Source of the DNA: Rhizobium sp. | Lineage (GTDB): Bacteria > Pseudomonadota > Alphaproteobacteria > Rhizobiales > Rhizobiaceae | Reading direction: 5' to 3' | Assembly: GCA_003527225.1 (NCBI GenBank) | Contig: DPXQ01000141.1 | Span: 1 to 62,272 of the forward strand | Length of the DNA: 62,272 nucleotides | In this document: one piece after another, positions 21,335 through 30,035 of the stretch | How the letters are laid out: each line of letters starts with the position of its first letter | How positions within the stretch are numbered: position 1 is the first letter of the stretch | Program-made: the position numbers and the translations under genes | The notes under the pieces: generated by a model | What the model saw: only the letters and a program-made list of their open reading frames with translations | What the model was told of the DNA's origin: nothing | The model's database searches: none

Positions 21335-22688
21335 TATTCTGGTAGTTGACGACGAAGAAGACATCCGCGAGATCGTGTCCGGCATCCTGAGCGACGAGGG
21401 GCACGAGACCCGCACGGCGCACGACGCCGACAGCGCCTTGGCGGCAATCTCGGATCGCGCGCCGCGTCTCGTGTTTCTCGATATCTGGATGCAGGGAAGC
21501 CGTCTCGACGGCCTGTCCCTCCTGGATGAGATCAAGGGCCGCCATCCGGATCTGCCCGTCGTGATGATCTCCGGCCACGGCAATATCGAAACTGCCGTCT
21601 CGGCGATCAAGCGCGGCGCCTTCGATTTCATCGAAAAACCGTTTAAGTCCGACCGCCTCATCCTCATCGCCGAACGCGCTCTTGAGAATTCGAAACTCAA
21701 GCGTGAGGTTTCGGAACTGAAGAAACGCACTGGCGACTCCGTCGAGCTTATCGGCACCTCGGTCGCGGTGTCGCAATTGCGTCAGACGATCGAGAAGGTC
21801 GCGCCGACCAATAGCCGTATCATGATCTTCGGCCCTTCCGGCTCGGGCAAGGAGCTGGTGGCGCGGATGATCCACAAGCGCTCAAGCCGCTCGGGAGGTC
21901 CTTTCGTAACCCTCAATGCTGCCACGATCACTCCGGACCGGATGGAAATGGCACTTTTCGGAACAGAGGGAACGCCAGGCCAGCCACGCCGTATTGGCGC
22001 GCTGGAGGAAGCCCATCGCGGCATCTTGTATCTCGACGAAATTGGCGAAATGCCCCGTGAAACCCAGAACAAGATTCTCCGTGTTCTGGTCGAGCAGCAG
22101 TTCGAGCGCGTCGGCGGTTCGAAGCGCGTAAAGGTCGATGTCCGCATTATTTCATCCTCCGCCTACAATCTGGAAAATCAGATCGCCGAGGGAAGCTTTC
22201 GCGAGGACCTCTTCCATCGTCTGGCGGTAGTGCCGATCAAGGTACCGGCGCTCGCCGAGCGCAGGGAGGATATTCCCTTCCTGGTCGATATGTATATGCG
22301 CCAGATTTCCGAGCAGGCGGGGATTCGGCCACGCAAGATCGGCGACGACGCAATGGCGGTTCTCCAGGCCAACGATTGGCCGGGCAATATCCGCCAGCTG
22401 CGCAACAATATCGAGCGATTGATGATCCTCGCCCAGGGCGACAGTGCCGATGCCGTGATTTCAGCCGAGATGCTGCCGCCGGACCTGAGTGATATGCTGC
22501 CGAAAGTCTCGGCCCAGAACGACACCCATATCATGACGCTTCCCTTGCGCGAGGCGAGGGAAATGTTCGAGCGAGACTACCTGATCGCCCAGATCAACCG
22601 CTTTGGTGGCAACATCTCCCGCACTGCGGAATTTGTTGGCATGGAGCGTTCTGCCCTCCATCGCAAACTCAAATCGCTTGGCGTATAA
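21324..22688 (+). CDS. ntrX: Response regulator NtrX, AAA+ domain without GAFTGA loop
   Basis: NtrC-family regulator, 454 aa, partner of NtrY. The receiver has phospho-acceptor Asp53 in VFLDIWMQG. The AAA+ domain has Walker A GPSGSGKE (170-177) and Walker B RGILYLDEIGEMP. The position where NtrC has EKGAFTGA reads FGTEGTPGQPRRIGALEEA (212-230), so the sigma54-contacting motif is absent. The C-terminal helix-turn-helix is NISRTAEFVGMERSALHRKLKSLG. The ATG at 21324 is used because it gives the normal start ASDILVVDDEED; the frame is open further upstream inside ntrY. Loss of GAFTGA implies regulation other than classical sigma54 activation; I believe this is general among alphaproteobacterial NtrX. 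Confidence 0.95.
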   Translation: MASDILVVDDEEDIREIVSGILSDEGHETRTAHDADSALAAISDRAPRLVFLDIWMQGSRLDGLSLLDEIKGRHPDLPVVMISGHGNIETAVSAIKRGAFDFIEKPFKSDRLILIAERALENSKLKREVSELKKRTGDSVELIGTSVAVSQLRQTIEKVAPTNSRIMIFGPSGSGKELVARMIHKRSSRSGGPFVTLNAATITPDRMEMALFGTEGTPGQPRRIGALEEAHRGILYLDEIGEMPRETQNKILRVLVEQQFERVGGSKRVKVDVRIISSSAYNLENQIAEGSFREDLFHRLAVVPIKVPALAERREDIPFLVDMYMRQISEQAGIRPRKIGDDAMAVLQANDWPGNIRQLRNNIERLMILAQGDSADAVISAEMLPPDLSDMLPKVSAQNDTHIMTLPLREAREMFERDYLIAQINRFGGNISRTAEFVGMERSALHRKLKSLGV

Positions 22689-22748
22689 CGATCCGTCTCA
22701 GCGGCGCCTCCGCGCGCCGCCGGTCGCAACTCCGCGGAAAGAGCCATC

Positions 22749-24125
22749 ATGAAAGTCATAATTTGCGGGGCGGGGCAGGTCGGCTACGGGATCGCGGAGC
22801 GGTTGTCCCAGGAAGACAATGACGTCTCGGTGATCGACACATCGGCCTCGCTTGTCAGCCATATCACTGAAACGCTCGATGTGCGCGGTTATGTCGGGCA
22901 CGGGGCCCATCCGGACGTGCTGGCAAAAGCCGGTGCTGACCAGGCCGATATGATCATCGCGGTGACGCTGTATGACGAGATCAACATGGTGGCCTGCCAG
23001 GTCGCCCATTCGCTCTTCAACGTGCCGACCAAGATCGCCCGCATCCGCGCGCAGAACTATTTGCTGCCGGAATATTCGGATCTGTTCAGCCGCGAAAATA
23101 TGCCGATAGACGTGACGATCTCCCCGGAGATCGAGGTTGGCAAGATGGTCCTGAGGCGGATCTCGTTTCCCGGCGCCACCGACGTCGCGCGCTTCGCCGA
23201 TGATCATGTTGCCATGGTGGCGATCGAATGCATGGAGGACTGCCCGGTCGTCAACACGCCGCTGCAGCAGTTGAGCCAGCTTTTCCCCGATCTGATGGCG
23301 ACCGTCACTGCCATTTATCGCGGCGGGCGGCTTTATGTTGCGCATTCGACCGATCAGTTGCTGGTCGGCGACCTTGCCTATGTCATCTGCCAGCGCGACC
23401 ACATCCGCCGCACGCTCGGCCTTTTTGGCCACGAGGAGCAGGAAGCAGGGCGGATCGTGATCGCCGGCGGCGGCAATATCGGTTACTACGTGGCCCGCGC
23501 GATTGAGGAAATGCAACCGAAGATCAAGGTGAAGATCATCGAGAGCGATCGCGAAAAGGCGATAGCCGTTTCGGATCAGCTGCGGCACTCGATCGTCCTA
23601 CACGGCTCGGCGCTGGATCAGCATATCCTCATGCAGGCCGATATCCAGGATGCCGACCTGATGGTGGCGCTTACCAACAGTGACCAGACCAACATCCTGA
23701 GCACCGCCATTGCCAAGCGGCTCGGATGCAAATCGGGGATGGTGTTGATCAACAATCCCTCCTATCAGGAACTCGTCGCATCGATCGGCATCGACGCGAA
23801 TATCAATCCACGCGCCGTCACGATCTCGCGCGTGCTGCAGCATGTGCGCAAAGGCCGCATCCGTTCGGTCTATGCCGTGCAGAAGGGCGCCGCCGAGATC
23901 ATCGAGGCAGAGGCGCTCGAAACCTCGCCGCTCGTCGGTCGGCCGTTCCGCGATCTCGAACTTCCCGAGGGCATGCGAATCGGCGCGATATACCGCGATG
24001 GTGCAGTCATCCGTCCCGATGGCAACACCAAGATCAAGACCAAGGACCGGGTCGTCCTCTTCGTGACGGCGGCCGCTATCCGCGACGTCGAACAGATGTT
24101 CCGCGTCTCCATCCAGTATTTCTAG
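22749..24125 (+). CDS. trkA: Trk system potassium transport regulatory protein TrkA
   Basis: Cytoplasmic NAD-binding gating subunit of Trk/Ktr potassium channels. 458 aa, in the typical double RCK arrangement. The first Rossmann unit is MKVIICGAGQVGYGIAERLSQEDNDVSVID. The second starts near 235 with RIVIAGGGNIGYYVARAIEE, and each is followed by a TrkA-C domain (the last includes IRPDGNTKIKTKDRVVLFV). No membrane-spanning TrkH gene is in the window. Its position immediately after ntrYX is conserved in rhizobia. It starts 60 bp after ntrX and is likely co-transcribed. Confidence 0.96.
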   Translation: MKVIICGAGQVGYGIAERLSQEDNDVSVIDTSASLVSHITETLDVRGYVGHGAHPDVLAKAGADQADMIIAVTLYDEINMVACQVAHSLFNVPTKIARIRAQNYLLPEYSDLFSRENMPIDVTISPEIEVGKMVLRRISFPGATDVARFADDHVAMVAIECMEDCPVVNTPLQQLSQLFPDLMATVTAIYRGGRLYVAHSTDQLLVGDLAYVICQRDHIRRTLGLFGHEEQEAGRIVIAGGGNIGYYVARAIEEMQPKIKVKIIESDREKAIAVSDQLRHSIVLHGSALDQHILMQADIQDADLMVALTNSDQTNILSTAIAKRLGCKSGMVLINNPSYQELVASIGIDANINPRAVTISRVLQHVRKGRIRSVYAVQKGAAEIIEAEALETSPLVGRPFRDLELPEGMRIGAIYRDGAVIRPDGNTKIKTKDRVVLFVTAAAIRDVEQMFRVSIQYF

Positions 24126-24153
24126 ACCGGCCATCGGGAGCCCTGGATCGACA

Positions 24154-25017
24154 ATGCCCAGAATAGCCTATGTCAATGGACGCTACCTGCCTCACAGCGA
24201 GGCAGGCGTCCATATCGAGGACCGCGGTTACCAGTTCGCCGATGGCGTTTACGAGGTCTGCGAGGTGCGGCACGGGCTGATTGTCGATCTGACCCGTCAT
24301 CTGGACCGCCTCGATCGCTCGCTTGCCGCCATCCGCATCGAAGCGCCGATGTCGAGGTCGGCGCTGACCCAGATCATCCGCGAGGTACTTCGCCGCAATC
24401 ATGTGCGGAACGGCCTGTTCTATCTTCAGGTGACGCGGGGTGTCGCGCGCCGGGATCATGCCTTTCCGGTGGCGGGGAGCACGCCCGGGCTGGTGGTCAC
24501 TGCCAAGAGCACCGACCCCAAAATCATTGCGGCGAAAAATGCCAGCGGCATCAAGGCGATCACGCTTCCCGACAATCGGTGGGACCGCGTCGACATCAAG
24601 ACGGTCGGCCTGTTGCCCAACGTTCTTGCACGCCAGCAGGCCAAGGAAGCCGATGCCCAGGAAGCGATCTATGTCGACAGCAATGGCATGGTGACGGAGG
24701 GGGCGGCAACCAATGTATGGATCGTGGACGGCGAGGGCTTTCTGGTGACCCGCCCGGCCGAACATGGAATCTTGCGGGGGATTACCCGCACCAGCCTGAT
24801 GGACGTGGCGTCGAAGCTGTCGCTGCGTGTGCGCGAGCGTGAATTTTCGCGCGAGGAGATGCTGGGCGCCCGCGAGGTCTTCATCACCGCCGCCACCAGC
24901 ATCTGCTTTCCCGTCGTCATGATTGACGGCCAGACGATCGCGAATGGCCATCCCGGCGAGGTTTCGCGGATGATCCGCGATGCCTTTTTCGACATTGCGG
25001 AAAAGACTGCGATTTGA
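24154..25017 (+). CDS. D-amino-acid transaminase (class IV aminotransferase)
   Basis: PLP enzyme of fold type IV, 287 aa. The N-terminus AYVNGRYLPHSEAGVHIEDRGYQFADGVYEV is typical of the D-alanine aminotransferase branch. The PLP lysine is Lys149 in RVDIKTVGLLPNVLARQQA, and EAIYVDSNGMVTEGAATNVWIV holds the glutamate and threonine that contact PLP. It most likely makes D-Ala or D-Glu, but a branched-chain or 4-amino-4-deoxychorismate lyase role cannot be excluded by eye. The gene stands between trkA and hfq. Confidence 0.9.
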   Translation: MPRIAYVNGRYLPHSEAGVHIEDRGYQFADGVYEVCEVRHGLIVDLTRHLDRLDRSLAAIRIEAPMSRSALTQIIREVLRRNHVRNGLFYLQVTRGVARRDHAFPVAGSTPGLVVTAKSTDPKIIAAKNASGIKAITLPDNRWDRVDIKTVGLLPNVLARQQAKEADAQEAIYVDSNGMVTEGAATNVWIVDGEGFLVTRPAEHGILRGITRTSLMDVASKLSLRVREREFSREEMLGAREVFITAATSICFPVVMIDGQTIANGHPGEVSRMIRDAFFDIAEKTAI

Positions 25018-25023
25018 TACCAA

Positions 25024-25070
25024 CTTGTCGGCGGAGGGTCCGAAGGGTTCCTTCCTCTTCGGCTGACAAG
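25024..25070 (+). other. Structured spacer (nested hairpin) between the transaminase gene and hfq
   Basis: CTTGTCGGC (25024-25032) pairs with GCTGACAAG (25062-25070) with one mismatch, and inside it CCGAAG (25040-25045) pairs with CTTCGG (25057-25062). There is no U-tract, so it is not a canonical terminator. It may shape the hfq leader or protect the upstream mRNA end. Confidence 0.4.
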
Positions 25071-25125
25071 CTCAAACAAGAATTCCACCGGCCAAAGTGT
25101 CGGCAATAAAGAAAGAAGCGGCGCC

Positions 25126-25377
25126 ATGGCGGAACGTTCTCAGAATCTGCAGGATCTATTTCTCAATACAGTTCGCAAACAAAAGATTTCATTGACGATC
25201 TTTTTGATCAACGGCGTCAAGCTGACTGGCGTCGTCACCTCGTTCGATAATTTCTGCGTTCTATTGCGCCGCGACGGGCATTCGCAGCTGGTTTATAAGC
25301 ATGCGATCTCGACTATAATGCCAGGCCAGCCCATGCAGATGTTCGAAAGCGAAGAGAATTCTTCGTCACAGGAATAA
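25126..25377 (+). CDS. hfq: RNA chaperone Hfq
   Basis: Hexameric Sm-like RNA chaperone that pairs small RNAs with mRNAs; in rhizobia it affects nitrogen fixation and metabolism. 83 aa, the normal alphaproteobacterial size with a short C-terminal tail. The Sm1 motif is [42 protein letters not shown] and Sm2 is [11 protein letters not shown]. The gene is directly followed by hflX, the common hfq-hflX pair. Confidence 0.98.
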   Translation: MAERSQNLQDLFLNTVRKQKISLTIFLINGVKLTGVVTSFDNFCVLLRRDGHSQLVYKHAISTIMPGQPMQMFESEENSSSQE

Positions 25378-25445
25378 AAGCGATCACCACACGCGACACA
25401 AAAACAGATTCGATCATCCCGGAGGATGCAAAACACCGGGATGAC

Positions 25446-26789
25446 ATGTGTGCAATCGTCATCGTTCCGGTCGTCAAGCCGGGACGCCACGTCTCTGCCA
25501 GCCAGGCGGACAGCGCAGCTCCATCCGCACCCGTACGGTCGAATGAAAGCCGCCTCGAAGAGGCTATAGGGCTTGCACGGGCAATTGATCTGACCGTTGC
25601 CGCCGGCCTTGTTGTGCCGGTCAACCAGCCGCGCCCGGGAACGCTTCTCGGCTCGGGCAAGATCGAGGAGATCTCGGCCCTGCTCGACGAGCACAACGCG
25701 GGTCTCGTGATTGTCGACCATCCCCTGACGCCGGTGCAGCAGCGCAATCTGGAAAAGGAATGGAACGCCAAGGTCATCGACCGGACCGGCCTCATACTGG
25801 AGATTTTCGGCCGCCGCGCCTCCACCAAGGAAGGCACGCTGCAGGTCGAGCTTGCGCACCTCAACTATCAGAAGGGTCGCCTTGTCAGAAGCTGGACCCA
25901 CCTTGAGCGTCAGCGCGGCGGTGCCGGTTTCATGGGCGGTCCTGGTGAAACCCAGATCGAAGCCGACCGCCGGCTCCTGCAGGAGCGGATCGTCCGGCTG
26001 GAGCGCGAGCTGGAACAGGTCGTGCGGACCCGGCAACTGCATCGCGCCAAGCGCCGCAAGGTGCCGCATCCGATCGTCGCCCTGGTCGGTTACACCAACG
26101 CCGGCAAGTCCACGCTCTTTAATCGCATCACCGGTGCCGGCGTGCTCGCCGAGGACATGCTCTTTGCGACGCTCGACCCGACCCTCCGCCGTATGAAGCT
26201 GCCGCAAGGCCGGACAGTCATCCTGTCCGACACCGTCGGTTTCATCTCGAACCTGCCCACTCATCTCGTTGCCGCTTTCCGCGCCACGCTCGAAGAGGTC
26301 TTGGAAGCGGACCTGATCCTGCATGTGCGCGACATGTCCGATCCCGACAATGGCGCACAGGCCGGAGATGTCCTGCGCATTCTCGCCGATCTTGGCATCG
26401 ACGAGAAGGAAGGAGCCGAGCGCATCATCGAGGTCTGGAACAAGATCGACCGGCTCGAGCCGGAAAACCACGACGCGATTCTGCAGAAGGCCGCGACCCG
26501 CGCCAATGTCATCCCGGTCTCCGCCATCAGCGGAGAAGGGGTGGACAACTTGATGACCGTCATCTCCGAGCGCCTTTCGGGCGTGCTCACCGAAGCGACG
26601 GTGATCATTCCGTCCGACAAGCAGGCGCTGATCTCTTGGGCCTATGACAATGCTGTTGTCGACGGCCGCGAGGACAATGAGGATGGCTCGGTCAGCCTCG
26701 ACCTGAGGCTGACCGAGCGCCAGGCAATCGAACTGGAACGGCGGCTGGGCGGGGGGCAGAAGCCCGCACGGGAAGACTGGGAACGGTGA
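25446..26789 (+). CDS. hflX: Ribosome-associated GTPase HflX
   Basis: GTPase that splits or rescues stalled ribosomes under stress. At least 447 aa. The HflX N-terminal domain (about 30-190, with GSGKIEEISALL and GGAGFMGGPGETQIEADRRLL) is followed by the G domain: G1 VGYTNAGKST, G2 near FATLDPT, G3 DTVGFI, G4 NKID. The first in-frame ATG is 25446, but no ribosome-binding site is at proper distance, and in-frame codons back to the hfq stop read TRDTKTDSIIPEDAKHRDD, which looks like genuine HflX N-terminal sequence of rhizobia. The true start may therefore be a non-ATG codon upstream. Confidence 0.94.
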   Translation: MCAIVIVPVVKPGRHVSASQADSAAPSAPVRSNESRLEEAIGLARAIDLTVAAGLVVPVNQPRPGTLLGSGKIEEISALLDEHNAGLVIVDHPLTPVQQRNLEKEWNAKVIDRTGLILEIFGRRASTKEGTLQVELAHLNYQKGRLVRSWTHLERQRGGAGFMGGPGETQIEADRRLLQERIVRLERELEQVVRTRQLHRAKRRKVPHPIVALVGYTNAGKSTLFNRITGAGVLAEDMLFATLDPTLRRMKLPQGRTVILSDTVGFISNLPTHLVAAFRATLEEVLEADLILHVRDMSDPDNGAQAGDVLRILADLGIDEKEGAERIIEVWNKIDRLEPENHDAILQKAATRANVIPVSAISGEGVDNLMTVISERLSGVLTEATVIIPSDKQALISWAYDNAVVDGREDNEDGSVSLDLRLTERQAIELERRLGGGQKPAREDWER

Positions 26790-26807
26790 GGGCAGATAGC
26801 GCGCGGT

Positions 26808-26839
26808 GGCGGCGATCGATCCGGTGAATCGATGGCGCC
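26808..26839. terminator. Possible bidirectional hairpin between hflX and the aldo/keto reductase gene
   Basis: ATCGAT (26815-26820) and ATCGAT (26828-26833) with flanking GGCG and CGCC form a hairpin with loop CCGGTGA between two convergent genes. No U-tract follows, so its strength as a terminator is uncertain. Confidence 0.35.
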
Positions 26840-26869
26840 GAACTCCAGGCGCTGGCCGCACCCGCACCC

Positions 26870-27754
26870 TTAGACGTGCGCCGTCGCCATTCTTCCAATC
26901 GTGTTGAGCTCGCGGATAGCATCCTCCGGCAGATGCAGATCGCCCGCAGCGAGGTTCTCTTTGAGATGCGCCACGGAAGACGTCCCGGGGATGAGCAAGA
27001 TATTCGGCGCCCGGTGCAATAGCCACGAAAGCGCGATCTGCATGGGTGTCGCCCCTAGCCGCGCGGCGACATCGGACAACGTCGACGATTGAAGCGGCGA
27101 GAAACCGCCAAGCGGAAAGAACGGCACATAAGCGATGCCGTCGCGGGCTAGTTCGTCGATGAGGGCATCATCGTGCCGATGAGCAATGTTATACATGTTC
27201 TGCACACAGACGATGTCGCAGATCTTGCGGGCGTCGGAAACCTGTTTGATGGTAGGGTTGCTCAGTCCGATGTGCCGGACCAGCCCCTGTCTCTGAAGGT
27301 CGGCAAGCGCGCTCAGCGCCTCCTCGATCGGTCCTTCCGCAGGCCCATAGGTATCGAACATCAGGCGGAGATTCACCACGTCCATGGCTTCCAGGCCGAG
27401 GTTGCGCAAATTGTCATGTACTGCCTGCCTGAGATCCGCGGCTGAGAAGGCCGGATCCCATGATCCGTCCGGGCCGCGTTTTGCACCTATCTTGGTGACG
27501 ATGGTTAGTTCTGCCGGGTAGGGGTGTAGCGCTTCGCGGATAATCTGGTTTGTCACATGCGGGCCGTAGAAGTCGCTTGTGTCGATATGGTTGATCCCCG
27601 CCTCAACGGCTGCGCGCAGGACGGCAACCGCCGCATTGCGATCCCTTGGCGGTCCAAAGACGCCGGGTCCGGCGAGCTGCATGGCGCCGTAGCCCATTCT
27701 CTTCACCCTGCGATCCCCAAGTGCGAACGTCCCGGCTTTGTCAATGTTGGACAT
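26870..27754 (-). CDS. Aldo/keto reductase family oxidoreductase
   Basis: NADPH-dependent oxidoreductase of the aldo/keto reductase superfamily, 294 aa. Catalytic tetrad regions are visible: Asp/Tyr in INHIDTSDFYGPHVTNQIIREAL and the lysine in LTIVTKIGAKRG; the usual active-site His region is replaced by VVNLRLMFD, as in some YccK/Tas-type members. RHIGLSNPTIKQV and the C-terminal LLIPGTSSVAHLKENL (coenzyme binding) are also typical. The ATG at 27754 is preferred over 27760 because of its 6-base spacing to GGGAG. Divergent from a LysR gene 94 bp away that probably controls it. Substrate unknown. Confidence 0.9.
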   Translation of the reverse strand: MSNIDKAGTFALGDRRVKRMGYGAMQLAGPGVFGPPRDRNAAVAVLRAAVEAGINHIDTSDFYGPHVTNQIIREALHPYPAELTIVTKIGAKRGPDGSWDPAFSAADLRQAVHDNLRNLGLEAMDVVNLRLMFDTYGPAEGPIEEALSALADLQRQGLVRHIGLSNPTIKQVSDARKICDIVCVQNMYNIAHRHDDALIDELARDGIAYVPFFPLGGFSPLQSSTLSDVAARLGATPMQIALSWLLHRAPNILLIPGTSSVAHLKENLAAGDLHLPEDAIRELNTIGRMATAHV

Positions 27755-27848
27755 GCTCATCTCCCTTTCTGGATGACCATGAGTTAGCGCTTGCCGGCCC
27801 GCGCGATAACGGGATACAAATTGCACGGGCTGTACGGTGGGGCGGACA

Positions 27849-28757
27849 ATGAACGTAGAACTCGGCGATCTTTCGGCCTTTCTGACAGTGGCGCGGGCTG
27901 GCGGCTTTCGCGAGGGCGCCCGCACGAGCGGTTCAAGCGCGTCAGGGCTCAGCGATGCGGTGCGGCGCCTGGAAGCGCAACTGGGCGTCAGATTGTTGAA
28001 CCGCACGACCCGGAGCGTGGTCCCTACGGAGGCTGGAAAAGGCTTGTTGGAACGGCTCGCGCCGGCCCTGTCGGAAATGCAGGCCGCCCTCGACGTCGTC
28101 AACGGCTTCCGCGAGCGCCCAGCGGGAACGCTCCGTCTGAATGTGCCCGTCAGCGCGGCACGTCTGGTTCTACCGCAGATCGTTCCCGCCTTCCTTGATG
28201 CCTACCCAGATATTCAACTCGAGGTAACGACCGAAGAGAGTTTCGTGGACGTGATCGCTGCCGGCTGCGACGCTGGCATCCGATACGAGGAGCGGCTGAA
28301 TCCGGATATGATCGCCGTGCCGATTGGCCCGCGTATCCAGCGTTTTGCGTGTGGGGCGTCCTCCGCCTATCTGGATCGGCATGGGCGGCCAGACCATCCT
28401 CGGGATATGGTAGCGCATGCCTGCCTGAGATCGCGATTTTCCAGCGGCGTCATGATCCCGTGGGAGTTCGAGCGGGATGGCGAAACCGTCGTCATCGAGC
28501 CAAGCGGGCCGCTGCTCGTCACGGCAGACGGCGGCAGCGACCTTGCCGTCAGCGCCGCGGTCGCCGGCACGGGCATCGTCGCGCTCTTTGAAGACTGGTT
28601 GCGTCCCTATTTCGAAAGCGGCGCGCTCGAACCGGTTCTCGAGCCTTGGTGGCCGAGCTTCTCCGGGCCGTTCCTGTACTATCCCGGCCGCCGCCTCGTG
28701 CCTGCGCCGCTTCGTGCCTTCATCGATTTCGTCAGATCGCTTCCTGCCGGGCGATGA
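27849..28757 (+). CDS. LysR family transcriptional regulator
   Basis: 302-aa LysR-type regulator. The winged helix-turn-helix covers residues 1-60 (LGDLSAFLTVARAGGFREGARTSGSSASGLSDAVRRLEAQLGVRLLNRTTRSVVPTEAG). The effector domain follows from about 90 (RPAGTLRLNVPVSAARLVLPQIVPAFLDAYPDIQLEVTTEESFVDVIAAGCDAGIRY), resembling the CrgA/YafC-like subgroup. Usually such regulators control the divergently transcribed neighbour, here the aldo/keto reductase. An in-frame GTG at 27837 is an alternative start; the ATG gives the standard LysR N-terminus. Confidence 0.92.
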   Translation: MNVELGDLSAFLTVARAGGFREGARTSGSSASGLSDAVRRLEAQLGVRLLNRTTRSVVPTEAGKGLLERLAPALSEMQAALDVVNGFRERPAGTLRLNVPVSAARLVLPQIVPAFLDAYPDIQLEVTTEESFVDVIAAGCDAGIRYEERLNPDMIAVPIGPRIQRFACGASSAYLDRHGRPDHPRDMVAHACLRSRFSSGVMIPWEFERDGETVVIEPSGPLLVTADGGSDLAVSAAVAGTGIVALFEDWLRPYFESGALEPVLEPWWPSFSGPFLYYPGRRLVPAPLRAFIDFVRSLPAGR

Positions 28758-28769
28758 GATCATTTCCGA

Positions 28770-29603
28770 TCAACCGATTTGCCGTTCAATGGCCTTCGCC
28801 GCCTGCCACAGCTCTTCCATCCGCTCCAGGCTGGCGCCCTCTAGTGTTTCATTGTTTGCTTTAATAGTCTTTTCTATATAATTGAAACGACGACGGAACT
28901 TGGTATTCGTCCCACGCAACGCCTGTTCCGGATCGGCCTTCACGTGGCGTCCGATATTGACCAGCGCGAAGATCAGGTCGCCGAGCTCCTCGTTGATCTT
29001 GTCCTGCTGGCCGAGCGCCAGCGCCTCGCGTAGTTCACCGATCTCCTCTTCGATCTTGTCGAGGATCGGCGCGGCTTCCGACCAGTCGAAGCCGACCCTT
29101 GCCGCGTGTTCCTGTAGTTTCAATGCTTCGGTAAGGGCGGGAAAGCTCCGCTGCACGGAGCTGAGATGCCCGCTATGGGCGTCTTCCGCCATGCCACGCC
29201 TTGTCCGCCTTTCGGCTCGCTCGGCCTTTTCCTGTCGCTTGATGTCGTCCCACTGGGTCTTGACCGCCTCGGGTGTCGACGCTTCGGAAACAGCAAACAC
29301 GTGCGGGTGCCGGCGGATCATCTTGGCCGTGATCACTTCGACCACGTCACCGAAAGAGAAGAGGTCCGCTTCCTCGGCCATGCGGGCATGGAAGACCACC
29401 TGCAGTAACAGATCGCCGAGTTCATCACAGAGATCGTCCGGATCGTTGCGCTCGATGGCGTCGGCGACCTCGTAGGCTTCCTCGATCGTGTAGGGCTTGA
29501 TCGTCTCGAAGGTCTGGACGATGTCCCAGGGGCAGCCGGTTTCGGGGTTCCTGAGGGCGGCCATGATCTCGATCAGCCGCGCGATGTCTTGGGAGGGTTG
29601 CAT
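28770..29603 (-). CDS. mazG: Nucleoside triphosphate pyrophosphohydrolase MazG
   Basis: House-cleaning enzyme that hydrolyses (d)NTPs to NMP and pyrophosphate. 277 aa, the two-domain form. The first MazG domain is near 10-110, with MAALRNPETGCPWD, the EExxE/ExxD motifs in YTIEEAYEVADAI and DDLCDELGDLLLQVVFHARMAEE. The second is near 165-265, with ILDKIEEEIGELREAL and EELGDLIFALVNIGRH. It converges with the LysR gene with only 12 bp between the stops. In rhizobia it normally lies a few genes after hfq-hflX. Confidence 0.95.
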   Translation of the reverse strand: MQPSQDIARLIEIMAALRNPETGCPWDIVQTFETIKPYTIEEAYEVADAIERNDPDDLCDELGDLLLQVVFHARMAEEADLFSFGDVVEVITAKMIRRHPHVFAVSEASTPEAVKTQWDDIKRQEKAERAERRTRRGMAEDAHSGHLSSVQRSFPALTEALKLQEHAARVGFDWSEAAPILDKIEEEIGELREALALGQQDKINEELGDLIFALVNIGRHVKADPEQALRGTNTKFRRRFNYIEKTIKANNETLEGASLERMEELWQAAKAIERQIG

Positions 29604-29617
29604 ATTTCGTCTTCCGG

Positions 29618-30004
29618 TTAGTCTGGTGCGCGGTGGCAGACCGCCTCGATGCGGCGTCCGTCCGGGTCTATGACGAAAGCCGCGTAGTAGTTGGGATGAT
29701 ATTGTGGCCGCAAGCCGGGAACACCGTCATCCGTGCCACCATTTGCCAGCGCGGCCGCATGAAAGGCGTCGACAGCCGCGCGCGACGGCGCAGACAGGGC
29801 GTAGTGTGTCCTTGGATGGTTCACGAGTGCGGTGGCGTCCACCAGGCCGACATAGAAGTCGTCCAAACCGTCGACGGCCCAACCGGCGGAAGTCTCTGTG
29901 ACTGCACATTCCACCGCACCGAGGGGGGCGAATGCCGCGGTGTAGAAGCGGCGGGCGCGGTCGAGATCGGTCGTGGGAAGCGAGATGTGATCGATCATAC
30001 TCAT
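29618..30004 (-). CDS. VOC family protein (small glyoxalase-like)
   Basis: 128-aa single-module VOC protein: SMIDHISLPTTDLDRARRFYTAAFAPLGA at the N-terminus, and YHPNYYAAFVIDPDGRRIEAVCH at the C-terminus carrying the conserved Asp-Pro-Asp-Gly turn and metal-ligand glutamate. AAGGAGG lies 9 bases before the ATG at 30004. It begins 31 bp after the deaminase-like gene and ends 14 bp before mazG, so it probably shares their transcript. Possible roles are glyoxalase, dioxygenase or antibiotic-binding; none can be chosen from sequence. Confidence 0.88.
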   Translation of the reverse strand: MSMIDHISLPTTDLDRARRFYTAAFAPLGAVECAVTETSAGWAVDGLDDFYVGLVDATALVNHPRTHYALSAPSRAAVDAFHAAALANGGTDDGVPGLRPQYHPNYYAAFVIDPDGRRIEAVCHRAPD

Positions 30005-30035
30005 GGGGGCGGTCCTCCTTGCTCTATCCTGCGGG

